Below, in pieces: positions 24,054-29,507 of a stretch of DNA of 32,326 nt. The notes beneath the pieces are model-generated. The model ran no database searches and was not told the DNA's origin. It saw nothing but the letters and a program-made list of their open reading frames with translations. The stretch comes from Streptacidiphilus neutrinimicus (GTDB lineage: Bacteria; Actinomycetota; Actinomycetes; Streptomycetales; Streptomycetaceae): the NCBI RefSeq assembly GCF_000787815.1, contig NZ_BBPO01000045.1:1-32326 (forward strand). The letters are read 5' to 3'. A program made the position numbers and the translations under genes. How positions within the stretch are numbered: position 1 is the first letter of the stretch; each line of letters opens with the position of its first letter.

Positions 24054-25420
24054 TCGACCGGCTGGTCGTCTTCGGCGCGACCGGGGACCTCAGCGCGCGC
24101 TACCTGCTTCCGGGGCTGGCCGCCCTGCACGCCTCCGGCTACCTCGGCTCCGGCTTCCGGCTGGTCGGCGCCGACCGGAGCACCTGGGACAGCGGGCGGT
24201 TCCGCGCCTGGGCCACCGAGCAGCTCGACCGCCATGCCGCCGCCTACCCGGCCGCCGCCAGGCGGGCCGTCGCCGACGCCGCCGGGTTCCGGCGCGCCGA
24301 CGTCACCGACCCCGCCGAGGTGGCGGCGGCCATCGCTGGCGAGGGACCGGTCGCCGTCTACCTCGCCCTGCCCCCGGCGCTCTTCCCCGCCGCGGTGAGC
24401 TCCCTGCACCGGGCGGGCCTTCCCGACGGCAGCCGGATCGTGCTGGAGAAGCCGTTCGGCGAGGACCTGGACGGCGCGGTGGAGCTCAACCGGCTCCTGG
24501 CCGACCTGGTCCCCGAACCGGCGGTGTTCCGGGTCGACCACTTCCTCGCCATGACCACCGTCCAGAACCTGCTCGGCAGCAGGCTCGCCAACCGGGTCCT
24601 GGAGCCGATCTGGAACAGCACGCACATCGCCGAGGTGGACATCGTCTGGGACGAGACCCTCGCGCTGGAGGGCCGGGCCGGCTACTACGACGGCGTCGGC
24701 GCGCTCAAGGACATGCTCCAGAACCACCTGCTGCAACTGCTGTGCCTGGTGGCCATGGAGCCGCCGGTCAGCCTCGACGAACGCGACCTGCGCAACCGCA
24801 AGGTCGACGTGCTGCGCTCGGTGCGGCCGCTGACCGAGGCCGACGTCGTGCGCCGGACCCGCCGCGCGCGGTACACCTCCGGCCGGATCGACGGACGCGA
24901 GATCCCTTCCTACACCGGCGAGGACGGCGTGGACCCGGCGCGCCGCACCGAGACCTTCGCCGAGGTCGAGCTGGAACTGGACAACTGGCGCTGGTCGGGG
25001 ACCGTCTTCCGGCTGCGCAGCGGCAAGGCGCTCGGCGCCGACCGCAAGGAGGTGGCCGTCCACTTCCGGCCCGTCCCCCACCTGCCGTTCGGCGCGGACG
25101 AGGAGGCCCGGCCGAACCTGCTGCGCTTCGGCCTCGACCCCGAGGACCTGACCCTGCAGCTGACCGGCACGGGCACGGGCACCCACACCCTGGCGCCGCT
25201 GACGCTCTCCGCGCGGATGCAGCCGCCGGAGCTGCCCGCCTACGGCCGCCTGCTCCTCGACGTGCTGGCCGGCGACCCCGCCCTGTCCATCCGCGGCGAC
25301 GAGGCGGAGGAGGCCTGGCGCATCCTGGCCCCCGTCCTGTCGGCCTGGTCCCGCGACCTCGTCCCCCTCCACGAGTACCCCGCCGGCTCCCCCGGCCCGC
25401 CGCCCGACGCAGCCGACTAG
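24050..25420 (+). CDS. Glucose-6-phosphate dehydrogenase family enzyme with altered phosphate-binding site
   Basis: A 456-residue protein of the G6PDH family. The nucleotide fold begins VVFGATGDLSARYLLPGL. EKPFGEDLDGA, IWNSTHIAEVDIVW and GALKDMLQNHLLQLLCLVAM follow in the usual order. The catalytic pair is present: Asp163-His164 in RVDHF and His226 in QNH; Lys326 in RSGKAL is also kept. Three residues that hold the substrate phosphate in classical enzymes differ: the Lys of DLAKRKL is Tyr18, and HYLGKE has become HFLAMT (Tyr to Phe165, Lys to Met168). It may therefore prefer unphosphorylated glucose or another sugar. It is translationally coupled to the GH15 gene (ATGA) and in an operon with gluconokinase. 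A normal zwf/opcA pair presumably lies elsewhere. Confidence 0.9.
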   Translation: MIDRLVVFGATGDLSARYLLPGLAALHASGYLGSGFRLVGADRSTWDSGRFRAWATEQLDRHAAAYPAAARRAVADAAGFRRADVTDPAEVAAAIAGEGPVAVYLALPPALFPAAVSSLHRAGLPDGSRIVLEKPFGEDLDGAVELNRLLADLVPEPAVFRVDHFLAMTTVQNLLGSRLANRVLEPIWNSTHIAEVDIVWDETLALEGRAGYYDGVGALKDMLQNHLLQLLCLVAMEPPVSLDERDLRNRKVDVLRSVRPLTEADVVRRTRRARYTSGRIDGREIPSYTGEDGVDPARRTETFAEVELELDNWRWSGTVFRLRSGKALGADRKEVAVHFRPVPHLPFGADEEARPNLLRFGLDPEDLTLQLTGTGTGTHTLAPLTLSARMQPPELPAYGRLLLDVLAGDPALSIRGDEAEEAWRILAPVLSAWSRDLVPLHEYPAGSPGPPPDAAD

Positions 25421-25463
25421 GGTCTCTCCCGCACGCGCGCCCCCGACGTCCCAGGAGCACCGC

Positions 25464-25559
25464 ATGGACCTCGTTCCCGGCAACTCGCTCGTCGCCGGCG
25501 CCCACGTGGCCGCCCTTGAATTCTCCCCCCGCGCGGCCGTCGGCGACCACCGGCGTTGA
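25464..25559 (+). CDS. Possible 31-residue peptide
   Basis: A short ORF between G6PDH and the ABC-SpoIIE fusion starts with ATG seven bases after AGGAG. It reads MDLVPGNSLVAGAHVAALEF and ends in SPRAAVGDHRR before a TGA. The good ribosome-binding site and position are the only support. The opening (M-x-L-V-P-G-x-N) recalls the start of TerD-like stress proteins, so it could be the stub of such a gene rather than a functional peptide. No leader/core peptide features are convincing. The rest of 25421-25631 shows nothing else. Confidence 0.3.
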   Translation: MDLVPGNSLVAGAHVAALEFSPRAAVGDHRR

Positions 25560-25631
25560 CGTGCTGCGGTTCGAAGCCGTCACTTCGCGGGAGACTTGAG
25601 GGAATCGCACCGGGAGAGGACATCGCGCCGC

Positions 25632-27473
25632 ATGGCTGATTCACCTTTGCTGTCCCTGCGCGGCGTCTCCAAGCGCTTCGGCGCCGTACGAGCGCTCGTG
25701 GACGTCGACCTCGACGTGCGAGCGGGCGAGGTGGTGGCCGTCGTCGGCGAGAGCGGCGCGGGCAAGTCCACCCTGGTCCGGGTGATGGCGGGCGTCGAAG
25801 CGCCGGACAGCGGCACCGCCACGTGGTGCGGCGACCCCCTGGACCTGCGCAGGCCGCGGGCCTTCCGGCGGCTCGGCGTGGCCGCAGTCCACCAGGACCA
25901 GCAGCTGTGCCTCAATCTCGACGTCATCTCCCAGCTCTTCCTCGGACGGGAGTTGCGCCGCTTCGGGCTCCTGGACGAGGTCGGCATGGAGCAGCAGGCA
26001 CGCGAGCTGCTGGACCGTCTGCAGGTGCGCCTGGCCGACCTGCACGCCCCGCTGGCGGCCCTGACCGCCGCGGAGCGTCAGTCGGTCGCCATCGCGGGGG
26101 CGCTGATCGACAGTCCGAACCTGCTCCTGCTGGACGAGCCCACGGCCGGGCTCGACCCCCAGCAGAGCGCGCTCCTGCTCCGGCTGGTACATCGGCTGCG
26201 CCGCAGCCGGATGGGGATCGTGCTGGTCAGTCACAACATCGACGACGTGCTGGAGGTCGCCGACCGCGTCGCCGTGCTCCGCCTGGGCCGGAACACGGGG
26301 GTCTTCGAGACCCGTTACGCCAGCCAGGAGCAGATCGTCTCGGCCGTGACCGGCAATCAGATCCTCGCCGCCGCGCTGCAACGCAGCCTGCTGCCGCTGG
26401 ACCTGCCGAAGCTCGAGACCGTTGACACGGCCGTCCGCTACCTCCCGGCGCAGTCCGGCGCGGGCGGCGACTGGTTCGACGTCATCCCGCTGTCCGGCGC
26501 CCGGGTCGCCCTGGTCGTCGGCGACGTGGTCGGCCACGGCCTCAGCGCCGCCGCGACGATGGGACGGCTGCGCACGGCCGTCCACAACGTCTCCCATCTC
26601 AACCTCCCTCCCGCCGAGCTGCTCGCCCATCTGGACGACGTCGTCAGCCGCCTGGACGAGGAACGCGGGGCCGCGGGCGGGCACAACGACATCATCGGCG
26701 CCACCTGCGTCTACGCCGTCTACGACCCGGTCGCCCGGCAGGTGGCGCTCGCCCGCGCCGGGCACGTGCCGCCGCTGCTGGTCCAACCGGACGGCAGCGC
26801 GGCCTTCGTCGACGTCCCGGCCGGACCGCCGCTGGGCCTCGGCGGGATGCCCTTCGAGGCGGTCGAGCTGCCACTGCCGGACGGCGCCCAGCTCCTGCTC
26901 TACACCGACGGCCTGGTCGAGCGCCGCGACCGCGACATCGACGCCGGACTGGACCGGCTGCGCAGTGCGGTCCGCCAGGAGGGGGACTCCTCCCCCGCCC
27001 GCCTGTGCGACGCCGTCGTCTCCGCCCTGCTACCCGACGACGAGGCCCGCGAGGCGGCCGACGACGTCGCCCTGCTGGTCACCCGGGCCCGCGGGCTCCC
27101 CGCCGACCACGTGGCCTGCTTCGACGTCCCCGAGGACCCGGCGGCGGTCGCCGAGGTCCGCGCCAAGGCGGCGCGTCAGCTGCACCGTTGGAACCTCGAC
27201 GACCTCGCGTTCACCACCGAGCTGATCCTCAGTGAGCTGATCACCAACGCCATCCGCCACGCCTCCGGCCCGATCACCGTCCGGCTGCTCCGCACCCGTT
27301 CCCTGGTCTGCGAGGTCTCCGACGGCAGCAGCACCGCGCCGCACGTGCGCTACGCGGCCAGCACGGACGAGGGCGGGCGCGGTCTGTTCCTGGTGGCCCA
27401 CATGTCGGAGCGCTGGGGCACCCGCTACACCGACCGGGGCAAGATCATCTGGACGGAGCAGCGCCTGCCCTGA
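25632..27473 (+). CDS. Fusion of sugar-type ABC ATPase, SpoIIE phosphatase and RsbW-like HATPase
   Basis: A 613-residue protein with three modules and no membrane segment. Residues 5-240 are an ABC nucleotide-binding domain of the ribose/xylose importer type: Walker A GESGAGKST (Lys45), Q-loop near 88-90, degenerate signature LTAAER (144-149, normally LSGGQ), Walker B LLLLDEP with Glu169, H-loop His201. Residues 245-485 are a PP2C/SpoIIE domain with GGDWFDV (Asp280), VGDVVGHG (Asp298), YTDGLVE and ADDVALLV. Residues 500-610 are HATPase_c_2 with SELITNAIRHASGP, VSDGSS and GGRGLFLVAHMSERWG. There is no PAS or GAF sensor: the ABC cassette takes that place. ATG 25632 follows GAGAGGA at a long spacing; TTG 25596 is an alternative. 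No permease gene adjoins it. It probably controls an anti-anti-sigma factor in response to ATP or a transporter partner (inference). Confidence 0.92.
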   Translation: MADSPLLSLRGVSKRFGAVRALVDVDLDVRAGEVVAVVGESGAGKSTLVRVMAGVEAPDSGTATWCGDPLDLRRPRAFRRLGVAAVHQDQQLCLNLDVISQLFLGRELRRFGLLDEVGMEQQARELLDRLQVRLADLHAPLAALTAAERQSVAIAGALIDSPNLLLLDEPTAGLDPQQSALLLRLVHRLRRSRMGIVLVSHNIDDVLEVADRVAVLRLGRNTGVFETRYASQEQIVSAVTGNQILAAALQRSLLPLDLPKLETVDTAVRYLPAQSGAGGDWFDVIPLSGARVALVVGDVVGHGLSAAATMGRLRTAVHNVSHLNLPPAELLAHLDDVVSRLDEERGAAGGHNDIIGATCVYAVYDPVARQVALARAGHVPPLLVQPDGSAAFVDVPAGPPLGLGGMPFEAVELPLPDGAQLLLYTDGLVERRDRDIDAGLDRLRSAVRQEGDSSPARLCDAVVSALLPDDEAREAADDVALLVTRARGLPADHVACFDVPEDPAAVAEVRAKAARQLHRWNLDDLAFTTELILSELITNAIRHASGPITVRLLRTRSLVCEVSDGSSTAPHVRYAASTDEGGRGLFLVAHMSERWGTRYTDRGKIIWTEQRLP

Positions 27474-27479
27474 ATCGTC

Positions 27480-27556
27480 TGTCAGCGGTTTGTCAGCGGG
27501 GTCTGTCAGCGTTTCGTCAGCGGCGACGGCGCCGTATCAGCGCGCTGTCAGCGGGG
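27480..27556. promoter_or_regulatory. Three pairs of 11-bp direct repeats (SARP/OmpR-type operator)
   Basis: Six 11-bp units with consensus TGTCAGCGGnn start at 27480, 27491, 27504, 27515, 27535 and 27546. Each pair is exactly in 11-bp register; pairs are set apart by 2 and 9 bp. This is the layout bound by winged-helix regulators of the OmpR/SARP class. The last unit ends 17 bp before the DrrA-like ATG. CACCTT (27562-27567), eight bases after the last core, could be a weak -10, which would give a nearly leaderless mRNA. Confidence 0.75.
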
Positions 27557-27573
27557 TCCGGCACCTTGAGGGC

Positions 27574-28593
27574 ATGACGCGAACCGACAAGAACCCCGAA
27601 TCCGGCCGCCCGGTGGCCGTGTCCGTGCGGGGGCTGGTCAAGCACTTCGGCGAGACCAAGGCGCTCGACGGCGTGGACCTGGACGTGCACGAGGGCACCG
27701 TCCTCGGTGTCCTCGGCCCGAACGGCGCCGGCAAGACCACCCTCGTCCGGTGCCTGTCCACCCTGATCACGCCCGACGCCGGCCAGGCCGTCGTCGCAGG
27801 CTACGACGTGGTGCGCCAGCCCCGGCAGCTGCGCCGGGTGATAGGCCTCACCGGTCAGTACGCCTCGGTGGACGAGAAGCTCTCCGGCCGGGAGAACCTG
27901 TACCTCATCGGCCGACTGCTGGACCTGTCCCGCAAGGAGGCCCGCTCCCGGGCGGACGCGCTGCTGGAGCGGTTCTCGCTCACCGACGCCGCGACCCGGC
28001 CGGCCCGCACCTACTCCGGCGGCATGCGCCGCCGCCTCGACCTCGCCGCGTCGATGATCGGTCGGCCGCACGTCCTGTACCTGGACGAGCCGACGACCGG
28101 GCTCGACCCCCGCACCCGCAACGAGGTGTGGGCCGAGGTCACCCACATGGTCCGCGAGGGCGTGACCGTCCTGCTGACCACCCAGTACATGGAGGAGGCC
28201 GAGCAGCTGGCCTCCGAACTGACCGTCATCGACCGCGGCCGGGTCATCGCCAACGGCGGGATCGACGAGCTCAAGGCCAAGGTCGGCGGCCGCACCCTGC
28301 GGATCCGTCCGGCCGACCCGCTGCAGCTGCACCCGCTGGCGCAGGCCCTGGAGCAGCACCGGCCAGGCGGCCCCGTCCCCGCCGTCCCCACCGAGTCCGG
28401 CGAGGTCCTGGTGCCGATCGTCAGCGACGACCAGCTGACCGCCGTCGTCGCCGAGGTCACCGCCCGCGGCGTCACCATCGGCTCGATCTCCGTCGAGCTG
28501 CCCAGCCTGGACGAAGTGTTCCTGTCTCTCACCGGTGAGAAGGCCTCCGCTCCCCAGCAGGCCGCGCCGGAGCTCGAGGAGGTCGCCGTATGA
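27574..28593 (+). CDS. ABC exporter ATP-binding protein, DrrA family
   Basis: A 339-residue ATPase of the daunorubicin-resistance (DrrA) family that powers drug, lipid or antibiotic export with an ABC-2 permease. Motifs: LGPNGAGKTT (Walker A), LTGQYASVDEKLSGRENL (Q-loop and DrrA-typical segment), YSGGMRRRLDLAASMIGRP (signature), VLYLDEPTTGLDPR (Walker B) and LLTTQYMEEAEQLA (H-loop replaced by Gln, as is common in DrrA-type proteins). The C-terminal region (about 245-330) with GVTIGSISVELPSLDEVFLSLTG is characteristic of the family. ATG 27574 was chosen because homology starts soon after and GAGGG lies just upstream; a start at 27490 would run through the operator repeats. The stop overlaps the permease start (ATGA). 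Confidence 0.93.
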   Translation: MTRTDKNPESGRPVAVSVRGLVKHFGETKALDGVDLDVHEGTVLGVLGPNGAGKTTLVRCLSTLITPDAGQAVVAGYDVVRQPRQLRRVIGLTGQYASVDEKLSGRENLYLIGRLLDLSRKEARSRADALLERFSLTDAATRPARTYSGGMRRRLDLAASMIGRPHVLYLDEPTTGLDPRTRNEVWAEVTHMVREGVTVLLTTQYMEEAEQLASELTVIDRGRVIANGGIDELKAKVGGRTLRIRPADPLQLHPLAQALEQHRPGGPVPAVPTESGEVLVPIVSDDQLTAVVAEVTARGVTIGSISVELPSLDEVFLSLTGEKASAPQQAAPELEEVAV

Positions 28594-29426
28594 GCACCGC
28601 CACCCTGTCCCCGACGGCCCCCACCATCACGATCGAGGCCGACCCCAAGATCAGCCTGCGCGGCCATATCCGCCACACCGGCGCGCTGATCCGCCGCAAC
28701 CTGCTGTGGATCAAGCAGGATCCGGAGTCCATGATGGACGCGGTGCTGATGCCGGTCATCTTCACCCTGCTCTTCGTCTACGTCTTCGGCGGCTCGATCG
28801 GACAGGCGCTCGGCGGCGGTCAGAGCGCGTACGTCCAGTACGTGATCCCGGGCATGGTCGCGATGATGAGCATGAACATCGCGCAGGGCGTCGGCACCGG
28901 CTTCAACGAGGACTTCAACAAGGGCATCATGGACCGCTTCCGGTCCCTGCCGATCGGGCGCGGCTCCGTGCTGGTCGCGAAGATCTCGGTGGAGCTGGTC
29001 CGGCTCCTCGTGGCCGTCACGATCCAGATGGTCGTCGCGCTCCTGGTCGGCTTCGACATCAACGGCCACTGGCTCGGCCTGCTGGCGGCCGTCGGGCTGA
29101 CGGCGCTGTTCGGCTCCGCCATCATGTGGATCTTCCTGGTCCTCGGCGTGACGATGAAGAACGCCCAGTCCGTCCAGGCGATGGGCTTCCTGGTGATGAT
29201 GCCGCTGCAGTTCGGGTCGTCGATCTTCGCGCCGACCAACTCGATGCCGGGCTGGCTGGAGAGCTTCACCAAGTACAACCCGATGTCCGGCCTCGCGGAC
29301 GCCTCCCGCGGCCTGATGACCGGCGGCCCGATCGCCCACGGGCTGACCGTGACGCTCGCCTGGACCATCGGTCTGACGCTGGCCATGGCCCCGGTGGCGA
29401 TCCGCAAGTTCACCCGGAAGGCCTGA
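28590..29426 (+). CDS. ABC-2 type exporter permease, DrrB family
   Basis: A 278-residue integral membrane protein partnering the upstream ATPase. After a cytoplasmic N-terminus with HIRHTGALIRRNLLWIKQDP (coupling helix region) come six predicted helices: PVIFTLLFVYVFGGSIG, MVAMMSMNIAQGVGTG, LVRLLVAVTIQMVVALLVG, LGLLAAVGLTALFGSAIMW, MGFLVMMPLQFGSSIF and LTVTLAWTIGLTLAMAPVAI. The FVPTNSMP-like element appears as FAPTNSMPGWLESFTKYNPM, typical of DrrB-like permeases. The ATG overlaps the ATPase stop, so both subunits are co-translated. Exported substrate unknown. The gene converges on the AfsR-like regulator, separated by a 15-bp minisatellite. Confidence 0.93.
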   Translation: MSTATLSPTAPTITIEADPKISLRGHIRHTGALIRRNLLWIKQDPESMMDAVLMPVIFTLLFVYVFGGSIGQALGGGQSAYVQYVIPGMVAMMSMNIAQGVGTGFNEDFNKGIMDRFRSLPIGRGSVLVAKISVELVRLLVAVTIQMVVALLVGFDINGHWLGLLAAVGLTALFGSAIMWIFLVLGVTMKNAQSVQAMGFLVMMPLQFGSSIFAPTNSMPGWLESFTKYNPMSGLADASRGLMTGGPIAHGLTVTLAWTIGLTLAMAPVAIRKFTRKA

Positions 29427-29430
29427 CCGG

Positions 29431-29505
29431 CCCCACCCCGGTCCGCCCCACCCCGGTCCGCCCCACCCCGGTCCGCCTCACCCCGGTCCGCGTCACCCCG
29501 GTCCG
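29431..29505. repeat. 15-bp minisatellite between convergent genes
   Basis: Five head-to-tail copies of CCCCACCCCGGTCCG start at 29431, 29446, 29461, 29476 and 29491, with a partial sixth running into the stop of the AfsR-like gene. The first three are identical; the fourth and fifth differ only in bases 2-3. The minus strand carries closely spaced runs of three to four G, so it could form G-quadruplexes. No classical terminator hairpin is seen between the two genes. Confidence 0.9.
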
Positions 29506-29507
29506 CG

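Noticed and set aside
22349-25420. 1023-codon frame ending with the G6PDH-family protein
   Set aside because: The first 567 codons are a +1 shadow of the GH15 gene. G6PDH similarity starts exactly at ATG 24050, which overlaps the GH15 stop.
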